Shown here: positions 25,586 through 36,317 of the stretch, piece by piece
Position numbering within the stretch: the stretch's first letter is position 1
Layout: each line of letters starts with the position of its first letter
From: Phycisphaerales bacterium
GTDB lineage: Bacteria > Planctomycetota > Phycisphaerae > Sedimentisphaerales > Anaerobacaceae
Length of the DNA: 64,000 nt
NCBI GenBank assembly: GCA_003141275.1
Contig: PLLM01000009.1
Coordinates: 1-64,000 of the forward strand
Reading direction: 5' to 3'
Translations under genes and position numbers: made by a program
The notes under the pieces: model-generated
Databases searched by the model: none
What the model was told of the DNA's origin: nothing
The model's input: only the letters and a program-made list of their open reading frames with translations

Positions 25586-28327
25586 TTACCTCAGGTCAAT
25601 GGTCTCCAAGCCATCAAGGTTTACGCCGAAGCAGTCGATGCCGAAACCCTCGACGCTGGATTGTGTAATAGACGCATATTTGACGGATATGGCAAAGGTG
25701 CATTTGACATAATCCAGCTTTGCAGTTACACGAACAAGAGGCCCTTCATTCGAAAGGGCGTTCTTGCAGCTTACTACGCCTTTCTTGCTCAGGAATTGAT
25801 TTCCCGTCACCGTAAACGTCTGGCTTCCCACGGTTATCACCAAAGGATTGGCTAAGTTGGGCCCGCCTGCCGTGGTGAACCGTCCTGAAACCGTTAATGA
25901 GTTGGCATCGGGTCTTGAGCTTCGTTTGAAACGCACCTTATCGGCCACCAGCGAATTTTGCACGTCCATCATCAACTGGTAGGGAATAAGTTTTCTTGTG
26001 CCGTTGACTATTGTCTCTCCGATGGAAATAGATCCGAAACGATTTCCGATTCGGATGCTTAGGATAACCGGGCAGTCAAGCCCAGTCAGGTCAATATTTT
26101 TGGCGGCTAAGGAAAATTTCCCTGTTTTGGTGCTGAACTTAAAGGTGCTCTTAAATGCAGCGCCTTTGATTGTGTAATTATATGATCCCTTCTTGAAGGT
26201 CGTCGTGTTAATGGGGAAGGTCATAACGCATGGATCCATCGGTTCGTCCGAAATGGCTGTTACGACTATCTGGCTGGCTGCGAGCATGTCCGTGTCATTG
26301 GCGTCCATTGTCCCTGAAATCGAAATCGAGTCGCAAACTATATTATACTTGCTGCCCGCGGCAACCGTGCACTTTGCTGCCGTAATATTCATCCATTTTC
26401 CCAGGCTTATTACAATATCAACAGCCGAACCCGGTGATGCGCTTGTCCCTGCGGCCGGGTCCTGGCTTATTATGCTCCCCCTGATAATGGAATCGCTGTA
26501 ATCATATGCAATATTGCCGACAACAAAGCCCGCGGAAATAATGGCCGTTGTGGCATTTGCCTCAGTCATCCCCACAACATCAGGCACTTCAGATTCTTCG
26601 ATACCCAGGCTCACCACGTAATCGACAGCCGTATCGAGTTCGACACTTGTCCCCGCAGCCGGACTCTGGCTTATTACATCGCCCGCAGCGACGGAATCGT
26701 TGTAATCAGTGGTAATCGTGCCGACAATCAGCCCGGCAGAAATAATCGCCGAATTGGCATCCGCCTGCGTCAAGCCGACGACATCAGGCACATCCACGGT
26801 TGGTATCGGGATAAAACCTAAGCGTATGTTCGGTACATAGGGGTCGCTGACCGGCATTGGGCTGCTGTCCGACCACGCCAGTGGATTGTTGTAACTGCTG
26901 TCGTCGGTGCCGCAAGATATTGTTCTGTTGCCCCCGCCCCCAGGTACCGAATAATAGCAAAAGGTTACCGAAGCCCGGTTACTGTAATTAAAGCTCATAT
27001 CGACTATCAGATTATCAGTACCATTATATTCGAAAGGCGTATCGAATATGAAAGTCACCCACCCGTCCGCTGAAACAGTCAAATCAGATTGATAAACCGT
27101 TGTCCAGTCGCTGGTTTCCCACAAATTGGATGCGTATGAGGCCATGTTTGTGTGTTTGACTCTTACTGTAAAATTTTGCATCCAGGAGCCGGTCGCCAGG
27201 AAAGTATGCAGAGCCAGCGACCTGAGCGTTTTCTTGCTGCCTATTTCCGATGAAAGATAAATAATCTGTATTCGTGAGTAATAATAAACCGATTCAAATG
27301 GTAAAGCCCACGCCCCCGCCCCAGTCCCTATGGTAACGGTATTCTCCCATGATAACACCGGATAGCCGCCGTCGAAGGGCATTTTCCACATATCATCGGC
27401 TCCGTTAGCCATCTCGACGATAAAATCCCAGCCCGCATCGGTAAACGTCGATTGCGTCTGCATCTCTGCCGTCGTCTTGCCTGTCCCGCCGGCGCTCTCG
27501 TCTTGTCCTGATGTTTGCGTATCCCAGAAACTCGCGGTAATCAAATCATCACCACCGCCATTATATCCCACCATACCGCCGAAATATGTAGTGCCGACAA
27601 CAGTGCCAGTGGAATAACAAGAGGTAATTCTGCCTTTATATTCCTCACTACTATCCCCGTTGAAACCCACCAGGCCCCCTACCATGTTAGTTCCGACGAC
27701 CGAACCCGTGGCGTAACAGTTTGTAATATCGCCATAATTTATCGCCGCCAGGCCGCCTGTATAAACATCGTTGTTGTTGACATCGACTGCGGCATAACTG
27801 GAGGTAATAGTGCCGTCCCAGTTATACCCTACAAGTCCCCCAACTCCTGTCCCTGCGCCGACAATCACACCCGTAGCATAACAGGATGTAATCGCTCCAT
27901 CGTTATATCCAACCAGACAGGCGACATTACCTCCGCCACAAATATTAGCATCCACGATGCCGAGGTTTTTCACCTGCCCGCCGGGGGCGAGATAGCCAAA
28001 CAGACCAATCCAATAACTGCTCGGCATATTTATTACTAAATTACGGATGATATGGTCGTTGCCGTCAAAGACGCCGGTGAACGACGTGACATTGTAATTT
28101 CCCATTGGATTTATAGTGACCCCCGCAAGATCAATGTCATTTACCAGAACAAAGGCCTTGCCGTAATCATTAGCATCCGCAGTCAAAACCTGGAGGTCTG
28201 CTGCAGAAGCGATTCTGTATGGGTCATCAGTTTCACCCGTCCCGCCGCTGTATTTGGCGAAGGCGCTGCCTGCCGCAAGGGTTAGTATGGCTGTAAGGGA
28301 CAGGATAAATGTTGTTCTGGTTTTCAT
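25586..28327 (-). CDS. large secreted protein with GLUG-type repeats and two PASTA domains
   Basis: signal peptide; GGLVGYNxGxITSCYATG repeats; VPDVVGLTQADANSAIISAGLIVGTITTDYNDSVAAGDVISQSPAAGTSV and VPDVVGMTEANATTAIISAGFVVGNIAYDYSDSIIRGSIISQDPAAGTSA. Confidence 0.88.
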   Translation of the reverse strand: MKTRTTFILSLTAILTLAAGSAFAKYSGGTGETDDPYRIASAADLQVLTADANDYGKAFVLVNDIDLAGVTINPMGNYNVTSFTGVFDGNDHIIRNLVINMPSSYWIGLFGYLAPGGQVKNLGIVDANICGGGNVACLVGYNDGAITSCYATGVIVGAGTGVGGLVGYNWDGTITSSYAAVDVNNNDVYTGGLAAINYGDITNCYATGSVVGTNMVGGLVGFNGDSSEEYKGRITSCYSTGTVVGTTYFGGMVGYNGGGDDLITASFWDTQTSGQDESAGGTGKTTAEMQTQSTFTDAGWDFIVEMANGADDMWKMPFDGGYPVLSWENTVTIGTGAGAWALPFESVYYYSRIQIIYLSSEIGSKKTLRSLALHTFLATGSWMQNFTVRVKHTNMASYASNLWETSDWTTVYQSDLTVSADGWVTFIFDTPFEYNGTDNLIVDMSFNYSNRASVTFCYYSVPGGGGNRTISCGTDDSSYNNPLAWSDSSPMPVSDPYVPNIRLGFIPIPTVDVPDVVGLTQADANSAIISAGLIVGTITTDYNDSVAAGDVISQSPAAGTSVELDTAVDYVVSLGIEESEVPDVVGMTEANATTAIISAGFVVGNIAYDYSDSIIRGSIISQDPAAGTSASPGSAVDIVISLGKWMNITAAKCTVAAGSKYNIVCDSISISGTMDANDTDMLAASQIVVTAISDEPMDPCVMTFPINTTTFKKGSYNYTIKGAAFKSTFKFSTKTGKFSLAAKNIDLTGLDCPVILSIRIGNRFGSISIGETIVNGTRKLIPYQLMMDVQNSLVADKVRFKRSSRPDANSLTVSGRFTTAGGPNLANPLVITVGSQTFTVTGNQFLSKKGVVSCKNALSNEGPLVRVTAKLDYVKCTFAISVKYASITQSSVEGFGIDCFGVNLDGLETIDLR

Positions 28328-28727
28328 CTTTGCTCTTCTCCATGTGTTTCTTTAGCTATCTTCTGATACGGGTTCTTTTGTGTCTGTTGGAAGTGTGTTT
28401 GAGCCAAAAAGCCGACCGCGACTTTGAAAAAGCGTTTTTACTGAACCAATTATAGTTTTTCATAAACGAGATGTCAAGGAAGAAGCAGCCCGGTTTCGTT
28501 AAAGAATTTTCGCCTTCGCTTGCGCTACGCCGGGACAGGACGTTGAGGCAAGGGTTCAGTGTGGAGCGTATAGCGTGCAGCGGACGAGAACCTCGTTTTT
28601 CCTGTTTTTGCTTTACTGGCTGGCAGTGCAGAGAGAGAATACCTCCGTGGACACAAGACAAAACGTGAGTAATTCGCCGGGCCGGCGCATATATATAAGA
28701 AAAGGAAACTAATTAAGGAGAAACCAA

Positions 28728-30182
28728 ATGAGATACGGAACTTTTTATGCATTAGCGGTGATGGCGATTTTAAGCACGGTTTGTTTTGGTGCTGAATCCG
28801 CTCCCCTCGACAATGCTCGGGACAGGCAGGGCAAACCTGGGGTGGGGCTGACGATTTACAATGATAATTTCGCGGTGGTGCGCGAGGCCCGCAATATGAA
28901 ATTCGACAAGGGACAAAACACGGTGCGCTTTACGGACGTGGCTTCGGCAATCGACCCGACGAGCGTGAAGTTTTCGTGTTTATCTTCGCCGGGGGCGGTG
29001 TCGGTTCTGGAACAGAATTACGAATACGACCTTGTGAATACCGACAGTTTGCTGAAACGGTATATCGATAAGGAAGTCAAAGTGGTGGTTAAGGGCAGCG
29101 GGTCGGAGGCAAGGAAGGTCGTTGATGGAAAGCTGTCGGCGGCGATAGGAGAGGATTTGATTTTGCAGAGCAGTAACGGCATTGAGGTGATTGGGCGGGG
29201 GAGCGTCGAGGAGATTGCGTTAAAGGAATTGCCTGAGGATTTGGTGACAAGGCCTACGCTTGTGTGGCTGACGGATGCGCAGAAGGGCGGCGAACAGCTT
29301 TGCGAGGTGACATATACGACGGGGGCGATTGGCTGGAAGGCGGATTATACGGCGATTTTGAACAAGGACGATACCGCTCTGGATTTTTCGGGCTGGGTGA
29401 CAATAAATAACAAAAGCGGCGGGGGATATAAGGACGCGACGCTGAAACTGATTGCGGGGGACGTGCGGAGGATTCAGCCGGCGATGTCAATGCAGCCAAT
29501 AGCGATGGGGATGATGAAGGATAGGAGTGCGGGGGAGTCAGGATTCGTGGAAAAGTCGTTTATGGAATATCATATGTACACGCTTGGCCGGAAGAGCACG
29601 ATAAATAATAATCAGGTCAAGCAGATTGAGTTTATCGAGCCGGCGGAGGGGGCCAAGGCAAAGAAGATTTATGTTTATGAGCGAAGCGACTACTGGAACC
29701 CGCGGGGAGGCGACCAGAGTAAAAAAGTTATGGTCAAGATTGAATTCGAGAACAAGAAGGAAAATAAATTAGGGATTGCGCTGCCGAAGGGCAAGGTGCG
29801 GGTATTCAAGAAGGACCCCGCAGATAACAGCTTGCAGTTTGTGGGCGAGGACGAAATTGACCATACGCCGAAGGATGAGAAGTTGTCGCTTTATATCGGG
29901 GACGCGTTCGATATTGTCGCGGAGCACACGCTGGTTGACAGCAAGGAGCAGTTCGGCAAACATCGCGAGTCGCACAAGATTGAGCTGCGCAACAGGAAGA
30001 ATGAGGAGGTTACTGTCCTGGTGGATGAGAAGTTCGCGAGATGGGTTTACTGGGAGGTTGAGAAGTCAACACAGGAGTACGAGAAGAAAGACGCATATAC
30101 GGCTCGGTTCCCTGTGAAGGTCGGCGCAAACGCGACGGTAACGCTGGAATACGCCGTCGTATGGTCAACGTGGAAATGGTAG
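28728..30182 (+). CDS. DUF4139-like secreted protein
   Basis: 484 aa; signal peptide; VGLTIYNDNFAVVREARNMKFDKGQNTVRFTDVASAIDPTSV, TTGAIGWKADYTAILNKDDTALDFSGWVTINNKSGGGYKDATLKLIAGDV. Confidence 0.8.
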   Translation: MRYGTFYALAVMAILSTVCFGAESAPLDNARDRQGKPGVGLTIYNDNFAVVREARNMKFDKGQNTVRFTDVASAIDPTSVKFSCLSSPGAVSVLEQNYEYDLVNTDSLLKRYIDKEVKVVVKGSGSEARKVVDGKLSAAIGEDLILQSSNGIEVIGRGSVEEIALKELPEDLVTRPTLVWLTDAQKGGEQLCEVTYTTGAIGWKADYTAILNKDDTALDFSGWVTINNKSGGGYKDATLKLIAGDVRRIQPAMSMQPIAMGMMKDRSAGESGFVEKSFMEYHMYTLGRKSTINNNQVKQIEFIEPAEGAKAKKIYVYERSDYWNPRGGDQSKKVMVKIEFENKKENKLGIALPKGKVRVFKKDPADNSLQFVGEDEIDHTPKDEKLSLYIGDAFDIVAEHTLVDSKEQFGKHRESHKIELRNRKNEEVTVLVDEKFARWVYWEVEKSTQEYEKKDAYTARFPVKVGANATVTLEYAVVWSTWKW

Positions 30183-30286
30183 TTTTGAGTTATGGGGTGA
30201 AGGGAGCTTTAAAATAAAGGCAACGTATAAAGCGTATTGCCGAGATTGAAGCCGAATGAGGGGTTATCATTGCCGGGTGAAAATAA

Positions 30287-30319
30287 AAGCGGCCTTATAC
30301 TTGACGTATAAGGCCGCTT
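30287..30319. terminator. bidirectional terminator between convergent genes
   Basis: perfect 14-bp arms AAGCGGCCTTATAC-TTGAC-GTATAAGGCCGCTT between 28728..30182(+) and 30350..31405(-). Confidence 0.85.
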
Positions 30320-30349
30320 ATTAAAGCTAAAACAGCCGCTTGCTGTTAA

Positions 30350-31405
30350 TTACGGTTTAATCTCATTAACCAAAAGCGCATCTTCGACATCCCCCGGATA
30401 TAATAAGTTGACGGGGGAGGGGGTGAATGTTATCGTCCCGGTGTACGCCGGTAAAAACCCGGCCGCTTCCCTCTCTAGCTTTAACGGCACTGTTGACGGT
30501 ACACCGGAGGCCGGGTCTGACCAAGATGCACCCCATCTTTGGTAGATGTTGTCGTTATTTATGCCCACATTGGCCAACGTCTCAAATTTCACGTGGCCGT
30601 CGTTGTACAACACGTTTTGCCCTTCTCGCTGATGGGGATACGCGTTATACACCAAATCCTTGTCCTTGTATTCATTGTTGTTGTTGTTCCACACCGCAGT
30701 GGCGCCAGGCAAATCACTTGTCGTGTCGCCAGGAGCCCGTTGCGCGCCTGCAACCGCTCCGCCCAATATGTAAGTGGACGCATTCCTGTCCAGCCCCGGG
30801 TTTCTATCTGCCGCAAGCGGACAACTCGGCTTGTTGTTAACGGATATCGGGCGCCCCGCAATAGTGCCTGTTGCATTAAGGGCAAAGGGGAAATGGTAGG
30901 CATAACTGTTATGCTTGCCTGGCACCGTGCCGAAATCGTAGCACTTGGTCACGTCCGTCTGTGACGTGGCGGTATAGCTTGTGAGCTTGAAAATCTCAGC
31001 GCCGGAGTCGCCCTTGCAGTTAAACTGTTTTGGCGAGACGTCCTCATATTTTATGAGCATGAAGAGCAGTGAACCTATGGTTGCAACGCCGCCGTTACCA
31101 CTACCTGTCCCCAGGAAGGCATCCTTCACAGTGCCGGAGCCTTCCCAACCAGGATTACTATTAATGTGGCCGTTCGTGGCGTAAACTACGGGGAGTGCTT
31201 GCCAACCTGGCATTGGGTATGACTCCGCAGAGTCGCCTGCATACAGCAGCAGCCCCTTGCCTATGCCCGACAGATTTGCCCCGCAGACCATACGGTTGGC
31301 AATCATCCTGACCCTTGCCAGAGCCGGCATCAGGATACCCATCAGCAGAGCTATGATCGCTATGACGACCAGCAGCTCAACTAACGTAAAACCTTTCTTT
31401 TTCAT
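30350..31405 (-). CDS. prepilin-type N-terminal cleavage/methylation domain protein (Type II secretion pseudopilin-like)
   Basis: MKKKGFTLVELLVVIAIIALLMGILMPAL; C-terminal VLYNDGHVKFE. Confidence 0.93.
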   Translation of the reverse strand: MKKKGFTLVELLVVIAIIALLMGILMPALARVRMIANRMVCGANLSGIGKGLLLYAGDSAESYPMPGWQALPVVYATNGHINSNPGWEGSGTVKDAFLGTGSGNGGVATIGSLLFMLIKYEDVSPKQFNCKGDSGAEIFKLTSYTATSQTDVTKCYDFGTVPGKHNSYAYHFPFALNATGTIAGRPISVNNKPSCPLAADRNPGLDRNASTYILGGAVAGAQRAPGDTTSDLPGATAVWNNNNNEYKDKDLVYNAYPHQREGQNVLYNDGHVKFETLANVGINNDNIYQRWGASWSDPASGVPSTVPLKLEREAAGFLPAYTGTITFTPSPVNLLYPGDVEDALLVNEIKP

Positions 31406-31878
31406 TTGTATTCTCCTTTATACATTTTGAGATTCGCTATCCGGCCGTCCTGAGCACAATCGAACATGGTTTTAGACGGATTAATGCAACCTACTCTTAA
31501 CCGCACAACACTTTCGGTAATTCCCCGCGAATCTCACTGTTACACTGTTTCGCTCGGAATCAGCCGGCAAAAAACTTTTTTAGACCAGATTTTATGGGAC
31601 TTGTTGGTTGCCTTAATCTTGACTCGAAATGCCGCCAATTCAAGTTAAGCAAGGCAAAACCACTTCTCATAGGCAGGTTACGATATTTGGTAGGAAACAA
31701 TTTATAATTACGGCCAACATTATGATATTAACTTTACTTGCCTGCCTACCTTACTCTATTCTTAGTATAGTGCCGCCCAATACTATTGTCAAGGGGGTTT
31801 TCGGCAAAAAATGCTATATTCCTTGAAAATTTCGGTCTGATACCTTATAAAAGGCGTTTTTGACGTGGAAAAAGGCCT

Positions 31879-33306
31879 ATGACTGACCAAAGTGAGTTTC
31901 AAAACCTTCAGAAAGTCCTAAAAAAATATGGACAGACCCGCCTTTTGGCCTTCTGGGACCGGCTTGGCCCGGTCAGGCAGGAACGGCTTCTCGCCCAGAT
32001 TGGCCAACTGGACTTTATTCAGTTAGACCGCTGGCGGGCAGAGTTTGTTATGAACGCCGCCCCTTTCAAGCTGCCCGTCAAGCTCGCGCCTGCCCCGTTC
32101 TACGCCCATCAGCCGGGCGATGCCGGCCAGCGAGGAAAATACGACCAGGCGCGTCAACTGGGTGACAAGCTGATTTCGCAGGGCAAGGTCGCGGCGTTTG
32201 TAGTTGCAGGCGGGCAGGGGACCCGGCTGGGTTTCGATGGGCCGAAAGGAAACTTTCCCATAAGCCCCGTCAAAAACAAGGCGCTGTTCCAGATTTTTGC
32301 GGAGGGCATTTCCGCCGCCAGTAAAAAATACCATACCAGTTGTCCCTGGTATATTATGACCAGTCCTCTTAATCATCAGCAGACGCTGGATATTTTTTCC
32401 GCCAACAATTATTACGGATTGAATAAAAAAGACGTATTCATATTCCAGCAGGGGACACTGCCAAATTTTTCTTTAGACGGCAAAATACTTCTGGCCGACA
32501 TTGACGCCATTGCCACCTCGCCCGACGGCCACGGGGGCAGCTTGCGCGCGCTCTACAACAGCGGCGCGATGGCTGATATGAAAAAACGCGGCGTCGAGTT
32601 CATAAGCTACTGGCAGGTAGATAATCCCCTCATCAATATTTTTGACCCGCTGTTCGTCGGTCTGCACGCCCTCGACGGCGCGGAGATGTCCTCGAAGGCG
32701 CTTGTTAAAACAGGCCCGTTTGAAAAACTCGGCAACTTCTGTTTAGCCGACGGGAAAGTTACGGTCATCGAATACAGTGATTTACCGGACGAGCTTGCCG
32801 AAAAGAAAAATCCGGACGGCTCACTGGTTTTTGAGCTCGGCAGTATCGCCATCCACATCATAAGCGTTGATTTTGTTGACCGGCTTAACAATCACGGGTT
32901 TGTCCTGCCGATGCACAGGGCGGTAAAGAAAATTTCCCATATAAACGATAAGGGGCAGCGTGTTGAACAAAAGGAGCCGAACGGTGTTAAACTCGAGAGC
33001 TTCGTCTTCGACGCGCTGCCGCTTTGCAAAAAGTCGGTTATCCTGCAAACCATCCGCAGCGAGGAATTCGCCCCGACTAAAAATGCGACTGGTGTTGACA
33101 GCGTCGAAACAACAAGGCAAATGATGATTGACCGTTCGGCTGCCTGGCTCGAATCGGCGGGCGTTAAGATTCCGAGAAAATCGGACGGTTTGCCCGATTG
33201 CGTTATTGAGATTGCGCCGAGCTTTGCCCTGACAAAAGAAGACGTCATTAAAGAACGCGACAAGATACCCGCAATAAAACCCGGAGATAAAATCTATCTT
33301 GCGTGA
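31879..33306 (+). CDS. UDPGP-family nucleotidyltransferase (UTP--hexose/N-acetylhexosamine-1-phosphate uridylyltransferase)
   Basis: 475 aa; VAAFVVAGGQGTRLGFDGPKGNFPISPVKNKALFQIFAEGI, TLPNFSLDGKILLADIDAIATSPDGHGGSLRAL. Confidence 0.9.
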   Translation: MTDQSEFQNLQKVLKKYGQTRLLAFWDRLGPVRQERLLAQIGQLDFIQLDRWRAEFVMNAAPFKLPVKLAPAPFYAHQPGDAGQRGKYDQARQLGDKLISQGKVAAFVVAGGQGTRLGFDGPKGNFPISPVKNKALFQIFAEGISAASKKYHTSCPWYIMTSPLNHQQTLDIFSANNYYGLNKKDVFIFQQGTLPNFSLDGKILLADIDAIATSPDGHGGSLRALYNSGAMADMKKRGVEFISYWQVDNPLINIFDPLFVGLHALDGAEMSSKALVKTGPFEKLGNFCLADGKVTVIEYSDLPDELAEKKNPDGSLVFELGSIAIHIISVDFVDRLNNHGFVLPMHRAVKKISHINDKGQRVEQKEPNGVKLESFVFDALPLCKKSVILQTIRSEEFAPTKNATGVDSVETTRQMMIDRSAAWLESAGVKIPRKSDGLPDCVIEIAPSFALTKEDVIKERDKIPAIKPGDKIYLA

Positions 33307-33312
33307 GGGAAT

Positions 33313-35007
33313 ATGTGCCTTCGCAAAATTATTTTGTTGTCGGCGGTAATAATATCCGCGTTTGGCTTGAGTTCCTGCGCCAAAAATACGTCCGGCACTT
33401 TTGTCATAACCGGCTATGCGGCAGTGGGTGACGCAAAGACGCTTAATACCGCCTCGATTAACAAGGCCTTGTCCGCCTGCGCAAAATCGGGCGGCGGCAT
33501 GGTGATAGTCCCGCCGGGGACATTCCGCACGGGGCCGATACGGATATATGCCAACACCACCCTGCATCTTGAGGCAGGCGCGGTTCTCAAAGGCAGCGCA
33601 GACCTCAATGACTACATCATCAACGGTCAAAGATACGGCCTCATATCAGCTGCAAACGCAGACAACATCGCAATTACAGGCAGGGGGACAATCGACGGCA
33701 GCGGCGTTAAATTTATGAATATGAAAAAAACCCTTGCGGGAAGCGGCAACTATGGCGATTTCGACCCGAAATTTACGCGCCAGGGCAGGGAATATATGGA
33801 CCCGAAGTTCGGCACGGCGGATGGGCCGGTGATTCCTTACGAAAGGCCCGGCCGGCTTGTCGCTTTTTCGCTTTGTAAGAACGTGCTGATTCGGGATGTT
33901 ACAATCACCGATGCCCCGCTCTGGACGGTTCATCTGGACCGATGCAGGGATGTTGTCGTTTCTGGTGTTCATATAGATAATCCGCTGGGAGTGCCCAACA
34001 ACGATGGGATTCATTGCACCTCGTGCGTCAACGTTCATATCAGCGATTGTATTATTTCCGCGGGCGACGATGGTATTGCAATTACCTCGATAGGCGACCC
34101 TCGTCATCATCAGATTCTCGGCGGCGACCCCTTAGGGCCGGGCAAAACCGAAAATATAACCGTGACCAACTGCACGCTGCAATCACGCTCAACCGCGCTT
34201 CGCGTCGGCTACACGGGCGGGGACATTAAAAACTGCACTTTCTCAAATATTGTCATCCGCGAATCCAATCGCGGCCTGCTCGTCAACGTCCGTGATGAGG
34301 CATCGGTTGAAAATGTGTTTTTTTCGAATATCATCATTCAAACCCGCCTGCACACGGGCCACTGGTGGGGACATGCGGAACCCATCCAGGTTTCCGCCGT
34401 TCCTAACGCCCCAGATATAAAAAAGCTCGGCCAGATAAAAAACGTTCGCTTCTCAAATATAATTGCCGAGTCGCAAAGCGGTATAGTCGTGTGGGGCAGC
34501 AAGGACAGCGTCATCAAAGACCTCGCTTTCGACAACGTCAAAGTAAAAATAAAAAATGGCCCGCTGAGCGCATCATACGGCGGGAATTTTGACCTGCGAA
34601 CAAGCGGCGATTTGGCTACTGCGCAATTCAGGCACGATATACCGGCGATTTACTGCAAAGACGTGGCAGGGCTGAAAATCAGCGGATTCGAGACCGAATG
34701 GGAGGAAGGTTTGCCCGACTTTTTCAGCAATAGCATCTGGTGCCAAAATGTCAGCGATGTTGAAATCGACGGATTTGTCGGCAGGCAGGCGCATCTCGGC
34801 GACAGCAGGGCGGCTATCGTCCTCGACAAAGTGAATGGCGCAACAATTAGAAATTGCAGAGCCGCTGAGGGAACGGGTGTTTTCCTGCAGGCCGTCGATG
34901 TGAATGACGGGCGGCTGTTTGTGAACAATGACCTGTCGAAAGCGCAGCAAACGGGCGAATCCGCGGAATCGGTTTTCCGCGAATTCGGCAATTACGAGTC
35001 GAAGTAA
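33313..35007 (+). CDS. glycoside hydrolase family 28-like (polygalacturonase)
   Basis: 564 aa lipoprotein-like N-terminus; NNDGIHCTSCVNVHISDCIISAGDDGIAI, parallel beta-helix repeats. Confidence 0.9.
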   Translation: MCLRKIILLSAVIISAFGLSSCAKNTSGTFVITGYAAVGDAKTLNTASINKALSACAKSGGGMVIVPPGTFRTGPIRIYANTTLHLEAGAVLKGSADLNDYIINGQRYGLISAANADNIAITGRGTIDGSGVKFMNMKKTLAGSGNYGDFDPKFTRQGREYMDPKFGTADGPVIPYERPGRLVAFSLCKNVLIRDVTITDAPLWTVHLDRCRDVVVSGVHIDNPLGVPNNDGIHCTSCVNVHISDCIISAGDDGIAITSIGDPRHHQILGGDPLGPGKTENITVTNCTLQSRSTALRVGYTGGDIKNCTFSNIVIRESNRGLLVNVRDEASVENVFFSNIIIQTRLHTGHWWGHAEPIQVSAVPNAPDIKKLGQIKNVRFSNIIAESQSGIVVWGSKDSVIKDLAFDNVKVKIKNGPLSASYGGNFDLRTSGDLATAQFRHDIPAIYCKDVAGLKISGFETEWEEGLPDFFSNSIWCQNVSDVEIDGFVGRQAHLGDSRAAIVLDKVNGATIRNCRAAEGTGVFLQAVDVNDGRLFVNNDLSKAQQTGESAESVFREFGNYESK

Positions 35008-35022
35008 ACACCGGCCAACGGT

Positions 35023-36207
35023 TTATTTTGTCGAGAACGTGTGTATTGTAATCGTCTCGTATTTTTCGCCCGGCCGCAAAACTGTCGATGGGAACATCGG
35101 CTTGTTCGGCGAATCGGGATAATGCTGCGTTTCGAGGCATAATGCGCCGTATTTGTTATAGGCCTTGCCATCCTTGCCCTTGAGCGAACCATCAAGCCCG
35201 ATAGCGCTGTAGAACTGAACTCCCGGTTCGGTTGTTTCTATTGTCATTACTCGTCCGCTGGTCGGCTCATAAACTTTCGCGGCGAGTTTCATTTTCCCCA
35301 CCTTGCCCTTGAGGACGTAGTTATGGTCGTAGCCGCCGATTTCGATTTGCTTTATCCGGGAGCCAATCGTCATCGGCTTAGTGAAATCCAACGGTGTGTC
35401 ATTAACATCTTTCAACTCTCCCGTTGGTATCAGGCCTTTATCGACTGCGGTGTACTTGTCGGCGTTTATCATCAGTTCGTGGCCAAGGACGTCGCCGCTG
35501 CCCTGCCCGGCGAGGTTCCAATATGCGTGGTTCGTCAGGTTCACAACCGTGGGTTTATCCGTTGTCGCCTCATATTTCATTTCCAGCTTATTATCCGATG
35601 TAAGGGTATAAGTAACGACGCACTTGAGATTTCCGGGGAAACCTTCCTCGCCGTCCTTGCTGGTATAGCTGAGTTTTAATTCGGCTTTATTGCCTTTTGC
35701 CTCGGCCTTCTCAATTTTCCAGACAACTTTATCAAAGCCGACTATCCCGCCGTGCAGAGAATTCTCTCCGTTGTTTGCCGCAAGCTTGTATTCCTTGCTG
35801 TCCAGTGTGAACTTCGCCCCGGCGATACGGTTGCCATAGCGTCCGACTATCGCGCCGAAATACGGACTTGCCTTGATATACCCGTCCAGATTATCGAATC
35901 CGAGGACAATATCTCCGGGTTTTCCATTTCTGTCCGGCGCTTCAAATGAGACGATAATTCCTCCGTAGGTCATTATTTTGGCAGTAAGCCCTTTGTCGTT
36001 TGCAAGCGTTACGATATCAATTTGCTGACCGTCCTGTGTTTTCCCAAAAGGTTGGACTTTAACGCTCATTTTTACCGGCTCCTTACATTTTTTAGCACAG
36101 CATTTCATTTCGCAGCAACTGCTCACATAAACCACAACTGCCGTCAAAACCACGCCAACCAGAATTCTCCTGTTCATTTTCGAACTCCTGCTTATACGAT
36201 AATCCAT
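35023..36207 (-). CDS. galM: aldose 1-epimerase
   Basis: 394 aa; GRYGNRIAGAKFTLDSKEYKLAANNGENSLHGG, NLTNHAYWNLAG, YDHNYVLKG. Confidence 0.92.
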   Translation of the reverse strand: MDYRISRSSKMNRRILVGVVLTAVVVYVSSCCEMKCCAKKCKEPVKMSVKVQPFGKTQDGQQIDIVTLANDKGLTAKIMTYGGIIVSFEAPDRNGKPGDIVLGFDNLDGYIKASPYFGAIVGRYGNRIAGAKFTLDSKEYKLAANNGENSLHGGIVGFDKVVWKIEKAEAKGNKAELKLSYTSKDGEEGFPGNLKCVVTYTLTSDNKLEMKYEATTDKPTVVNLTNHAYWNLAGQGSGDVLGHELMINADKYTAVDKGLIPTGELKDVNDTPLDFTKPMTIGSRIKQIEIGGYDHNYVLKGKVGKMKLAAKVYEPTSGRVMTIETTEPGVQFYSAIGLDGSLKGKDGKAYNKYGALCLETQHYPDSPNKPMFPSTVLRPGEKYETITIHTFSTK

Positions 36208-36317
36208 TATTCGATATTTTCACGCGCAATGAATATATCTTCCCTTTCCGGGTTTGTCAAAAAGTAATACAAAGAGGCAGAAACACGATTGATATGGTTT
36301 TATTGGGGTCAGAAATG

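Noticed and set aside
32821-33630. 269-aa reverse ORF across UDPGP/GH28 junction
   Set aside because: Antisense to two well-supported genes.
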